Below, one piece after another: positions 20,501-29,144 of a DNA stretch of 64,000 nt; position 1 is the first letter of the stretch; the number at the start of each line of letters is the position of its first letter. A program made the position numbers and the translations under genes. Below the pieces are notes generated by a model. That model saw only the letters and a list, made by a program, of their open reading frames with translations, did not search any database and was not told the origin of the DNA. Source of the DNA: Aliiglaciecola sp. M165 (GTDB lineage: Bacteria > Pseudomonadota > Gammaproteobacteria > Enterobacterales > Alteromonadaceae); assembly GCF_007197995.1 (NCBI RefSeq), contig NZ_VKKH01000003.1:62001-126000 (forward strand), in the 5' to 3' direction.

Positions 20501-20694
20501 GTCAAAAAAATCAGTTATTCGCTCAAAAATGAATTGCAATTTCCTTTGCCAAGAACAGGATGTTGTGTATTTATTCACCGTTACCTGACTATTTTCCCTT
20601 TCACAACGATTCAAATTAGGTATAAAACCAAGATGGCGTTAGAATAAAGGTTTTCAACCATTGATCATCAATAAAATTGTAAGAAATAATCTAA
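20500..20694. other. AT-rich intergenic region upstream of yhbY
   Basis: Nothing coding was recognised beyond the rlmE relic. The yhbY promoter should lie here; no clear boxes stand out. Confidence 0.4.
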
Positions 20695-20991
20695 ATGAAG
20701 TTATCTAATAAACAAAAACAATATCTGAAAGGCTTGGCACACCCTCTTAAACCCGTTGTGCAACTTGGTGGCAATGGCTTAACTGAGGGCGTGTTGGCAG
20801 AAATAGAAAACGCTATTAATCACCATGAATTAATCAAAGTTAAAGTCCCAACTGACGACCGTGAAGAAAAGCAGTTAATAATGGACGCTATCTTACGTGA
20901 AACTCAAGCTGAAAAACTTCAAGTTATTGGACATATATTGGTTATGTTTCGTCAAAGCGTCGATAAGAAAATTGACATTCCAAGGGTTTAA
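20695..20991 (+). CDS. yhbY: CRM-domain ribosome assembly protein YhbY
   Basis: 98 residues. RNA-binding CRM domain protein associated with pre-50S particles. N-terminal KQKQYLKGLAHPLKPVVQLGGNGLTEGV contains the GxxG-like loop (GGNG), followed by HELIKVKVP and a C-terminal VGHxLVxFRQS-like strand. Divergent from ftsH, as in E. coli where rlmE-ftsH lies on the other side. Confidence 0.93.
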   Translation: MKLSNKQKQYLKGLAHPLKPVVQLGGNGLTEGVLAEIENAINHHELIKVKVPTDDREEKQLIMDAILRETQAEKLQVIGHILVMFRQSVDKKIDIPRV

Positions 20992-21053
20992 TTATTTGCC
21001 CCGGCTGTTCTTCATGTCTTCGATAGTTGCTAAATAATACGAAACCGTTATTG

Positions 21054-22376
21054 ATGACAAAATCTCTGCTGCTCCCACTAAACAATGCATTAGCCAAAGG
21101 CGATCTCACGGTTCAAGTGTTCATCGAAAACATCGAAACACCGATAAACTTGATAGTTGATACAGGCAGTAGCAGTTTAGTGGTGATCGCCGAATCTGTT
21201 GAAAAAGGTACTTTCCATCCAACGCAAATGATACAACACATGGCTTATGGAGAAGGAAGTTGGACAGGTCCAGTCGTTAAAGCAGATATTCAGCTCGGGA
21301 AAAGTGTTGGTCAACACACATCAATTATTGTCGAACAGGTTAATATTGCGCTGGCTAACAATGTTAAAAAAGATACCTTTATGGCAGCTGACGGTATCAT
21401 GGGCCTAGCGTTCGCAGAATTGAACATTGGCCAAGTTGCAGAAAAATTATTACAAAAATATAACGTTAACCCACTTGTCACTTACCCTTGGCCTGAACAA
21501 TTTCAACAAAAACCTGAAGCCCCATTGAAACAGGAACTGTTCGATTTACCTAAGCAAGAAATTTCGCCCATTTTTAGTGAATTGTTATCCCATAAAGTTG
21601 TTGCGAATGAATTCGCCTTCGTGGTGCACCGTTCGAGTATTTTCAACTCCAAATCATTGTCTTGTGACCAGCAACACACTCACCCACTAAATACTGGAAT
21701 ACTAGTTCTCGGCAATCCCAAGCAACACGATAACATACATAACAACGATTTTTTAAGTGTTGCTGTGGTTCATGACAAGTATTACAACGTTCATATTAAG
21801 TCCGTTGGTCTTAAGGGCTTTTCAAAAATTCCATTTCCAGCGCTTCAACAATCTTATAAAAACGCTTATGTATCCAATGGAATCGTTGATTCTGGGGCTT
21901 CTGCAATCATTTTTCCTAAACAAGTGTTCGCTGCGCTGACAAACCAATTCGAACAGGTTAATTCAAGCTTTAGCGAAATATTAGAGCACTTTGCTACTTT
22001 TACTGGTGTTGAAGTTGGTATTCCAATGGATTCGATAGTGCTTAGTGAATGGCCAGACATTGAACTTGAACTTCAAGGCGCAGATGGTGAAAGTGTTTTG
22101 CTAAGTATGTCACCCTTTACATACTGGCAAACTCATGCCCCCGAAGCAGATTTAATTTCTTTTAAAATCACCACACTGGAAGGTTGGCCAAATCAAGGAA
22201 TTCTTGGACTCCCACTGATGAACAACTATTTTACTATTTTCAATCGCAGCAAATGCCCAAATGGCGTGATTGAATTCGCAAATCGTAGATATAGCCCTCA
22301 TAAATTTAACGATGATTTACATCAAGACCATGACGCACTAGCGGCTCACTTTAAACAACATGGACATGATCTTTGA
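21054..22376 (+). CDS. Pepsin-like aspartic protease (family A1, shewasin-like)
   Basis: 440 residues from the ATG at 21054; the frame is open from TTG 21027. Both pepsin active-site motifs are visible: VDTGSSS (Asp about 36) and VDSGAS (Asp about 278), with a flap motif YGEGSWTG (Tyr about 70) between, and a final GILGLPLMNNYFTIFN that matches the C-terminal lobe of A1 enzymes. There is no signal peptide or clear propeptide, as for the bacterial enzyme shewasin A, so it may act in the cytoplasm. Such two-lobed pepsins are rare in bacteria. Its stop overlaps the start of the GNAT gene (TGATG), so the two are coupled, and a peptide-modifying methyltransferase follows. Confidence 0.88.
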   Translation: MTKSLLLPLNNALAKGDLTVQVFIENIETPINLIVDTGSSSLVVIAESVEKGTFHPTQMIQHMAYGEGSWTGPVVKADIQLGKSVGQHTSIIVEQVNIALANNVKKDTFMAADGIMGLAFAELNIGQVAEKLLQKYNVNPLVTYPWPEQFQQKPEAPLKQELFDLPKQEISPIFSELLSHKVVANEFAFVVHRSSIFNSKSLSCDQQHTHPLNTGILVLGNPKQHDNIHNNDFLSVAVVHDKYYNVHIKSVGLKGFSKIPFPALQQSYKNAYVSNGIVDSGASAIIFPKQVFAALTNQFEQVNSSFSEILEHFATFTGVEVGIPMDSIVLSEWPDIELELQGADGESVLLSMSPFTYWQTHAPEADLISFKITTLEGWPNQGILGLPLMNNYFTIFNRSKCPNGVIEFANRRYSPHKFNDDLHQDHDALAAHFKQHGHDL

Positions 22377-22921
22377 TGAACATAGCTGAACCGCAATTAA
22401 TTTCTTCTCGTTTTCATTATTTTTCACTTTTACCAGAAGATCTCACCCATTTTACCGCGTTGTATTGTGATCCGGGTATCATGCTTAAAATTATGCAACC
22501 TTTATCAGAACAAGAAGCTAAACGTCTTTTTCAGATGGTCACATGTAATACTCAAACCCAACCTGCTCACTTTTTTAAGGTTGTTGATCCAAAAGATAGA
22601 GCAACTCTAGGAGTTATGGGTTTTTTACCCCAAGAAGATCATCAATTACATGGCACCACTGCTGAATTTGGAATTCTTTTGTACCCTGAATTCTATGGAA
22701 ACGGTACAGCGAAAGAGGCCATTACTACTCTTTTGACTTACGGGTTTGAAAAACTTGGATTGGATAGTGCTTACGCCAAATACGAAGAAAATAATGAGGC
22801 CATTGGCCGCATTGCGAAGTTCTTACATTTCAATATTGACACAATGGCAAGTAATGCCGATAAACGAATTTGCAGGATAAAAAAACACACTTTTTTAGAT
22901 AACTTAACAAGAACTTGCTGA
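22376..22921 (+). CDS. GNAT-family N-acetyltransferase (RimJ/RimL type)
   Basis: 181 residues from the ATG at 22376. N-terminal RFHYFSLLPEDLTHFTALYCDPGIM, then AEFGILLYPEFYGNGTAKEAITTLLTYGFEKLGLDSAYAK with the acetyl-CoA loop (YGNGTAKEA in place of Q/RxxGxG/A) and ENNEAIGRIAKFLHF, all typical of the RimJ/RimL subgroup. Substrate unknown; by context it could act on a protein N-terminus or on the peptide product of the neighbouring genes. Translationally coupled to the upstream pepsin gene. Confidence 0.82.
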   Translation: MNIAEPQLISSRFHYFSLLPEDLTHFTALYCDPGIMLKIMQPLSEQEAKRLFQMVTCNTQTQPAHFFKVVDPKDRATLGVMGFLPQEDHQLHGTTAEFGILLYPEFYGNGTAKEAITTLLTYGFEKLGLDSAYAKYEENNEAIGRIAKFLHFNIDTMASNADKRICRIKKHTFLDNLTRTC

Positions 22922-23007
22922 TCTATGTTGTCTATATTTCACACAGTTAACTGCAAATTATAAAGCTAAGATCAACAGATTCACCTATTAAAACGGCAAA
23001 CTAAAAT

Positions 23008-23817
23008 ATGACAAATAAACAAGGTAGTATCGTTTGTGTTGGCCTAGGTATGGTTCTTGGAGCACATTTAGCTCCGCTATCTCGCAAGTTTATTGAAGAA
23101 GCGGATGTGGTATTTATGGGCGTCACTAATGTCTTGGCTGAACAATGGCTTCAGAGCATGAATGAAAATACCATCAGTCTCCAACCATTCTATCAAGAGG
23201 GAAAAGATCGACGCATAAGTTACCAGCAAATGGTTGACGCCATGTTAGGCGAAGTTCGAAAGGATAAAAAAGTCGTCGGCGCATTTTATGGTCATCCTGG
23301 CGTGTTTGCCTGGGCTCCACACAAAGTGATTGAGAAGGCAAAAGAAGAAGGATTTCATGGGCATATGGAGCCAGGGATCTCTGCCGAAGACTGTTTATAT
23401 TCTGATATGGGAATTGACCCGGGTGAATATGGAATATCCCACTATGAAGCCAGCCAATTCATTCGTCATACAAGAAATATTGATCAAGCTGCGTACTTGA
23501 TATTGTGGCAAATAGGCTTTGTTGGTGATTTGGCCTTATCAAGTTTTCAAACAGAAGGCCATCACAGGCAACTGTTAATGGATGTTTTATTACAATCTTA
23601 CCCGCCGGAACATCGGGTCGCTATTTACGAGTCTGCAACGTTACCAACAGAAAAACCCAGCATAAAATGGATACCACTTTCGCAATTTAGCAACGTCAAA
23701 GTGGAACACCACTCAACCATGGTAATCCCTCCAAACGAGACAAGACAAATAGATGGTGTAATACAAGAGAAACTTCAAAATTTGCTTAGAGCGAAGAAAT
23801 TAAATAAAAATGGGTAA
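23008..23817 (+). CDS. Borosin-type peptide backbone alpha-N-methyltransferase (SonM-like)
   Basis: 269 residues, a tetrapyrrole-methylase-fold SAM enzyme. N-terminal VCVGLGMVLGAHL binds the cofactor; YGHPGVFA (about 94-101), MEPGISAEDCLYSDMGIDPG (from about 119) and YEASQF (about 147) follow the borosin enzymes. The segment FYQEGKDRRISYQQM gives Tyr62, Arg68 and Tyr72 with exactly the +6/+10 spacing of catalytic Tyr66, Arg72 and Tyr76 in fungal OphMA. Unlike OphMA no core peptide is fused at the C-terminus, so it resembles the split system SonM/SonA of Shewanella, in which a separate precursor is methylated. The next gene, 75 bases on, encodes a small acidic protein and is the obvious precursor candidate. 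Confidence 0.85.
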   Translation: MTNKQGSIVCVGLGMVLGAHLAPLSRKFIEEADVVFMGVTNVLAEQWLQSMNENTISLQPFYQEGKDRRISYQQMVDAMLGEVRKDKKVVGAFYGHPGVFAWAPHKVIEKAKEEGFHGHMEPGISAEDCLYSDMGIDPGEYGISHYEASQFIRHTRNIDQAAYLILWQIGFVGDLALSSFQTEGHHRQLLMDVLLQSYPPEHRVAIYESATLPTEKPSIKWIPLSQFSNVKVEHHSTMVIPPNETRQIDGVIQEKLQNLLRAKKLNKNG

Positions 23818-23892
23818 TACTACTTTCTTATTGGAACATAAGTGTTTAATAATAGGGTAATTACATTCGCAATAACCACAAAAGGTCTAGTT

Positions 23893-24132
23893 ATGACAGC
23901 CATACAGTTAATTGAGTCATTAGCGTTAAATACTGAACATAAAATAGCGATGTTGGACAGCAACGTAATCGACAATCCATTGGCTCAAAGAGCTGAACAA
24001 GAAGTCGCGGATTTACTCGATAAACAGGGCAAATATTGGTGTGCATTGTTCCCAGAAAAACAAGATGAAGAGCAAGAAGAAGGAGATGCGCCTGATAACG
24101 ATGATGGGGAAGAAAAAACATCTGAGAACTGA
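23893..24132 (+). CDS. Small acidic protein, candidate RiPP (borosin) precursor
   Basis: 79 residues from the ATG at 23893, preceded by AAAGG at good spacing. The N-terminal part is predicted helical (MTAIQLIESLALN, then AQRAEQEVADLLDKQ to about residue 45), then comes a short hydrophobic patch YWCALFP (about 48-54) and a strongly acidic tail rich in D, E, G and N. I recognise no family, and it does not resemble the SonA leader I know. Size, position straight after the methyltransferase and the leader-plus-tail layout make it a candidate substrate, with YWCALFP or the tail as core; this is inference. It could equally be an unrelated small protein. Only 2 bases separate it from the GGDEF gene. 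Confidence 0.6.
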   Translation: MTAIQLIESLALNTEHKIAMLDSNVIDNPLAQRAEQEVADLLDKQGKYWCALFPEKQDEEQEEGDAPDNDDGEEKTSEN

Positions 24133-24134
24133 TA

Positions 24135-25877
24135 ATGCGTTTTTTTGCATTTGTCATTTTTTGCATGACATTTTATTTGGTTGCTTACGCGTCCAACCCT
24201 GAACTAGATGACCTTTTGAGTAAAGCTGACGAAATGCGCAGTGCGGATTTTTCTGGCTTTGAGGGGGTTATGAATGAAATAGAACTGTCTCGGGATAATT
24301 TTACGCCTGAACAGTTACACTATTATCGATATTTAAAGGGTTACCGAGACACATTCAATGGACGCGTCGAAGACGCCATTGCATCCTATATACAAATTGA
24401 GAATAGCAACGCTTCTGAAGTCCTTAAACTTCGAGCATTAGGCTCTTTGGTTAATACTTATGCCATCAAGCGTGACTTTTATCTGGGGGCAAAAGCAATA
24501 AACCGACTTTTTGAACAAAGACAAAAAGTTACGGATCAAAAAAGCATCGATAGAAGCTACGTAGTAGTGAGCATTTTTTATAATCAAGCCAGACAATTTC
24601 AACTTGGTCTAAACGTATCGAATCAGTTACTCAATCGAGATATTACGCCTAGACAAGAATGTTTCGCGCGACAAACAAAAGTTGAAGCAGAATTTGAACT
24701 TGCCAACATTTTGTCAGATTACACTTATGCAAAACAAAGTGTTGATTTTTGTGAGCAGCATAGTGAACAGCTGGTTGCCAATGTCATAATCACCTTCATA
24801 GCTGAGTCACTTGCTAATGAAAACCGAATAGAAGAATCACAGCAGCTATTATCAGAATCTTTAACTGACACCATTGATGCTAAGTACCCCCCACTTATTG
24901 GTGTACATTACGCCTTGATGGCGAAAAATTATTTATCGATGGAACAAGCAGATTTAGCCACCGAATATGCGCTAAAAGCTTACGAATCTATACAAAATTT
25001 CGGCCTAACTAAAGCACTCGTCAAATCACTTGAAGTATTATATCGAGCTGCTGAATTTAAAAATGATTATCGCGATACAGTCGAATACCTAAAGCGATAT
25101 AGTGAAGCCGAAAAAGCCTACTTGGATGAAACAAAAACTCGAAGCCTTGCTTTCCAACAAGCACAATATGAAAAACTCGAACAAGACAACACTATTGCTT
25201 TTCTTGATCAGCAAAACACCTTACTTAAAACGCAGGCTGAATTAGCAAAAGAACAATCACAAAACAATAAACTTGCCCTGGCGTTATCCCTTAGTTTGTT
25301 ATTTCTTTTATTTGGCTGGTTGTACCGAAGTCGTAAAATTCAAATAAAATTACGAAAAATGGCTGAAACAGATGAGTTAACTGGCATCAGTAATCGCCAT
25401 TATTTTAACCTCAGAGCCCAAAAACATTTACGCCAAGCGCAGCAGCAAAACCAACCTGTCAGTTTTGTGCTGTTTGACCTCGATCATTTTAAAAAAGTTA
25501 ACGACACGTTTGGACATCAGACTGGCGATTGGGCGCTACGGAAGTCTGTTTTGGAAGCTAAATTAGTGTGTCGTAACATTGATTTGATTGGCAGGATGGG
25601 CGGCGAGGAATTCGCAATTATGCTCCCAGGATGTCAACTCGACGAAGCGTTACGTGTAGCAGAATTGTGTCGTGTTGCAATTGAAAAAATTGACACGTCA
25701 GAAACCGACAACACCTTCACTATCACTGCAAGTTTCGGCGTTTCCAATACTAATGATTGTGGGTACAACCTAGATAAACTTTTTGCTGGCGCGGACGTCG
25801 CTTTGTACGAATCTAAAAATTCTGGTCGAAACAAGGTCTATCGGTTCAAAGACACTCAAATTACTGCTCTACAATAA
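24135..25877 (+). CDS. Diguanylate cyclase with periplasmic TPR-like sensor domain
   Basis: 580 residues. Signal peptide or anchor (about 1-20), a long helical TPR-like region (about 25-340), coiled coil (about 340-380), a membrane segment (LALALSLSLLFLLFGWLY, about 382-399) and a C-terminal GGDEF domain (about 412-575). The active site is GGEEF, expected to be catalytic, and RNID five residues before it fits the RxxD inhibitory site. It makes c-di-GMP in response to an external cue. It starts 2 bases after the small acidic peptide gene, so it is probably coupled to it. Confidence 0.9.
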   Translation: MRFFAFVIFCMTFYLVAYASNPELDDLLSKADEMRSADFSGFEGVMNEIELSRDNFTPEQLHYYRYLKGYRDTFNGRVEDAIASYIQIENSNASEVLKLRALGSLVNTYAIKRDFYLGAKAINRLFEQRQKVTDQKSIDRSYVVVSIFYNQARQFQLGLNVSNQLLNRDITPRQECFARQTKVEAEFELANILSDYTYAKQSVDFCEQHSEQLVANVIITFIAESLANENRIEESQQLLSESLTDTIDAKYPPLIGVHYALMAKNYLSMEQADLATEYALKAYESIQNFGLTKALVKSLEVLYRAAEFKNDYRDTVEYLKRYSEAEKAYLDETKTRSLAFQQAQYEKLEQDNTIAFLDQQNTLLKTQAELAKEQSQNNKLALALSLSLLFLLFGWLYRSRKIQIKLRKMAETDELTGISNRHYFNLRAQKHLRQAQQQNQPVSFVLFDLDHFKKVNDTFGHQTGDWALRKSVLEAKLVCRNIDLIGRMGGEEFAIMLPGCQLDEALRVAELCRVAIEKIDTSETDNTFTITASFGVSNTNDCGYNLDKLFAGADVALYESKNSGRNKVYRFKDTQITALQ

Positions 25878-25886
25878 GTAATCGCT

Positions 25887-25920
25887 GGAGTAGTGTATAG
25901 CTTGAGAGATACCCTACTCC
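25887..25920. terminator. Hairpin between the GGDEF gene and slyD
   Basis: GGAGTAGTGTAT / ATACCCTACTCC imperfect stem (one bulge) between convergent genes. No strong T-run follows, so efficiency is uncertain. Confidence 0.45.
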
Positions 25921-25948
25921 AAGCAGTTCATCCCTATGCAGAAGCCAG

Positions 25949-26437
25949 CTAGTGCTGGTGTCCACCAACACCATGTGCGTGACCATGAGCGATTTCTTCT
26001 TGGCTAGCAGCTCTGACTTCTTCTACTTTTAAATCAAATAAAAGCGTTTGCCCGGCAAGAGGATGGTTAGTATCCACTGTCACCATGAATTTCCCAACTT
26101 TAACAATAGAAACTTCCATAGCACCTTTGTCAGTATGAACGACTGCTGTCATGCCAGGTTTCCATTTTTTGTTTTTTTCGCCTTGTAAATGTTTAACTGA
26201 TATACGTTGCTCAGCGTTTTCTTTAACTTCACCAAAGGTTTCAGAAGCCGGCAACTCAACCGAAAATTCATCGCCCTTTTGTTTACCCTCTAAGGCCTTC
26301 TCTATGCCTATCATCATATTATTATGACCATGCAGATAAGCGGCTGGGTCATGCCCAAAACTACTCTCTAGTTCGGTTCCTTGTAAATCTTTTATCCGAT
26401 AGTGGAAATTCACTACTTTGTCTTTTTCAATAGTCAT
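25949..26437 (-). CDS. slyD: FKBP-type peptidyl-prolyl isomerase SlyD
   Basis: 162 residues. FKBP domain split by an insert-in-flap chaperone domain (about 70-130): N-terminal VVNFHYRIKDLQGTELESSF, HGHNNMMIGIEKALEGKQKGDEF, and DTNHPLAGQTLLFDLKVEEVR. The C-terminal tail GHAHGVGGHQH is a short histidine-rich metal-binding stretch, shorter than in E. coli SlyD. Cytoplasmic folding factor and probably nickel carrier. Confidence 0.93.
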   Translation of the reverse strand: MTIEKDKVVNFHYRIKDLQGTELESSFGHDPAAYLHGHNNMMIGIEKALEGKQKGDEFSVELPASETFGEVKENAEQRISVKHLQGEKNKKWKPGMTAVVHTDKGAMEVSIVKVGKFMVTVDTNHPLAGQTLLFDLKVEEVRAASQEEIAHGHAHGVGGHQH

Positions 26438-26481
26438 TCAGTTTACTCTTATTCATGTTTTGCATTTTGTGCAGTCAATCT

Positions 26482-28866
26482 TTATTCATCTGCCCCATGA
26501 ACAATATTTGCAATATTGTACAAACGATTCACAGCCAAATAGTTAATTGTTCCTTTTGGATAGCGCCCTTTTGAATTTAGTTTTCCAGCATCTTTATTCA
26601 TTAATAATGACACTGCATCATCCACTGTTTTAACCGTGTAAATATGAAATTGACCTTTTTCTACAGCGCGGATAACGTGTTTATTTAGCATTAGATTCAA
26701 ATGATTGGAATGCGGGATCACAACGCCCTGAGTGCCAGTCAAACCTCGATGCTGACACAAGGTGAAAAATCCCTCGATTTTTTCATTCACGCCGCCAACG
26801 GATTGCACTTCCCCATATTGATTTATTGAACCTGTAATCGCTAAATCCTGCCGAGTAGGTATATCTATCAACGCAGAAATCAATGCAACCAATTCTCCCA
26901 GTGAAGCACTGTCTCCGTCAATATGACCATATGACTGCTCTAAAGCGATATTTGCAGAGAGCGTTAATGGAAAATACTGTGCATATTTGTGCCCCAAGTA
27001 GCCCGTTAACAACATAACCCCTTTAGAGTGGATTGGCTGCCCTAGTTCAACTTCTCTCTCTATGTCGATAACACCACTACCGCCTGCATACACCGTAGAG
27101 GTGATTCTTGCTGGCGTACCAAAAACACTATCGCCTATTTCCAAAACTGTTAAGCCGTTGACTTGACCTACACGAGTACCAGAGGTTGCGATCAGAATCT
27201 GACCATTCTTAATATCTTCTAACAAAGACTGGCTGACACGGCCAGTACGCACAGTCTTAGCCAACAGCGCTTGCTCAATGTGATCAACATGAATCTCACT
27301 TTGTTTTTGTTGCAAACAAAAATAATGTGCTTCGTTGATCAGCTCGATGACATCAGAAAACCTTGCTGACAAATGCTCCTGATGCTCTGCCAAGCGCATA
27401 CTATATTCGACTAAACGGTGCATTGCCCCAGCTGTAACACCTTCAAGCCCCAATGACTTAACGTGCAACCGCACCCGGCCAACAAAATCAAACAAGGTGC
27501 TTTTACTTAGTGGAATTTCATGGTCAAAATCCACCAGAACACGAAATAATTCGTCAAATTCCTCATCGTAGTCTTGCAGTGTGTAATACAACTCGCGAGA
27601 ACCCAACAAGACAACTTTGACATCAAGTGGGATTTGTTGCGGGTTTAGCGTCATCGAATTAACCATCCCTACATCCAGCTGTGGTAATTCCATCTTTAGC
27701 TCACCAAATTTGAGCGCAAGCTTTAATGAATCCCAAACATAAGGTTGTTCAATCATTTTGTCAGCATCTAATAACAAAAAACCACCATTAGCGCGGTGCA
27801 GGGCCCCTGGGCGGATCATTCTATAGCTGGTATACATCGAACCTTGAAGGTTAGTGTACTCAACCTTACCAAATAGATTCTGATGTGTTGGATTCGGTTC
27901 ATACACCACAGGGGCGCTGTCGTTTAACTCATGAGAAACCAAAATGTTTGGCAGGTATTGTTCTTCAAAAATTTCCCGTTTGTCATATTCGTCTTGCTTA
28001 TCATCTTTTTGGTCAGGGACTAGCACTTCTACTATGGTTTCAATTAAATGAGATTTTAATTGGCGTAAAAATTTTAGAATGGCTAAATCGTTGGCATGCT
28101 TATGTTCGAGGGATTTTAGTAAAGGACGAATGCCCTGCTCTGCCGTGTCACTCTTTAATTTCCTTAGTTGTTCTGAGGAAAGCCGTTTCCATTTTGGCAA
28201 TTCAATTAGAGCTTCACTCAAGCGATCTTCTAAATGATCGATAAGTTCATAAAAATATTGCCGTTTTTCGTCACTAAGTTTGGCAAACTCGGCGTCATTT
28301 ATCGGTTTCCCGTCGACAATAGGAGAAAAACTTATAGTTCCCCCATCTTCATAAAGCGCCACACCTTTAGATTGCGCATACTGCTCAACCTCGTCAATCG
28401 CATGATCGTAACGTTGCTCAAATTCTCGAGTTATGGATGCTTTTTTGCGTTGATAACCAGGGTTATCGTAGGCTGCAGGAAACGTGTCCATCAACTCGTC
28501 AATCAAGTTTTCCATATCTTTATGAAGTGCCTTACTCTCACCGGGTTTTAACCTTAGGCAAAAAGGTCTTCTTTCGTCTTCGAAGTTATTGATGTAACAC
28601 CACTCATCAGACGTTGGTACTGAGTCGACAGTGTCGGCAATATGTTCATGCACAAGTGTATAACGCCCAGTAGCGTGCTCCCCCATAACATAAAGATTAT
28701 ATCCTTTGGCGTGGATCCCCAGCCCAAAAGACAGTGCTTCACGAGCTCTTTGTTGGCCGATAAACGTGGCTTGCAAGACGCTGTCATCTTTGAGCGCCTG
28801 ATTGACCATACGGCGACTGGGTATGGCAGTAAGTTGGGATGGACTCAGTGTGTGGTGTTCCGACAT
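26482..28866 (-). CDS. Lon-like ATP-dependent protease (AAA plus Lon proteolytic domain)
   Basis: 794 residues. N-terminal region with a degenerate P-loop (GEHATGRYTLV near 62), a long helical middle, an AAA-type segment with GALHRANGGFLLLDADK (Walker B-like) and PQQIPLDVKVVLLGSRELYY, and a C-terminal Lon protease domain in which the Ser of GDSASLGE (about 680) and the Lys of GGVNEKIEGFF (about 725) form the catalytic dyad. It belongs to the Lon family proteins near E. coli YcbZ/LonH and archaeal LonB rather than classical Lon; it has no Lon N-terminal domain. The atypical Walker A suggests altered nucleotide use. Confidence 0.85.
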   Translation of the reverse strand: MSEHHTLSPSQLTAIPSRRMVNQALKDDSVLQATFIGQQRAREALSFGLGIHAKGYNLYVMGEHATGRYTLVHEHIADTVDSVPTSDEWCYINNFEDERRPFCLRLKPGESKALHKDMENLIDELMDTFPAAYDNPGYQRKKASITREFEQRYDHAIDEVEQYAQSKGVALYEDGGTISFSPIVDGKPINDAEFAKLSDEKRQYFYELIDHLEDRLSEALIELPKWKRLSSEQLRKLKSDTAEQGIRPLLKSLEHKHANDLAILKFLRQLKSHLIETIVEVLVPDQKDDKQDEYDKREIFEEQYLPNILVSHELNDSAPVVYEPNPTHQNLFGKVEYTNLQGSMYTSYRMIRPGALHRANGGFLLLDADKMIEQPYVWDSLKLALKFGELKMELPQLDVGMVNSMTLNPQQIPLDVKVVLLGSRELYYTLQDYDEEFDELFRVLVDFDHEIPLSKSTLFDFVGRVRLHVKSLGLEGVTAGAMHRLVEYSMRLAEHQEHLSARFSDVIELINEAHYFCLQQKQSEIHVDHIEQALLAKTVRTGRVSQSLLEDIKNGQILIATSGTRVGQVNGLTVLEIGDSVFGTPARITSTVYAGGSGVIDIEREVELGQPIHSKGVMLLTGYLGHKYAQYFPLTLSANIALEQSYGHIDGDSASLGELVALISALIDIPTRQDLAITGSINQYGEVQSVGGVNEKIEGFFTLCQHRGLTGTQGVVIPHSNHLNLMLNKHVIRAVEKGQFHIYTVKTVDDAVSLLMNKDAGKLNSKGRYPKGTINYLAVNRLYNIANIVHGADE

Positions 28867-29144
28867 AACCTTGAGACTTCTAAACTATTTCTAACAGTGA
28901 AACCCGTAAAACAAGGTGTGTCAACTGGTCCCAATGAACTGTGAAAAACAATCGTCTAAAAATGCAGCATTTTGATGGAATTTAATCCGTCAAGGGATGT
29001 TTAGTCTATTTCGATTAAAGATATGGTATTAAGTATTGTTCCACAGGCAGTAGCTAAGGTATTCTTGTAAAAATAGATAATTGACGCCAAATATGGCCTC
29101 AACCGCTACTTTTTAAATAATTCAAGTTTTGGAAAACCGTTTTA

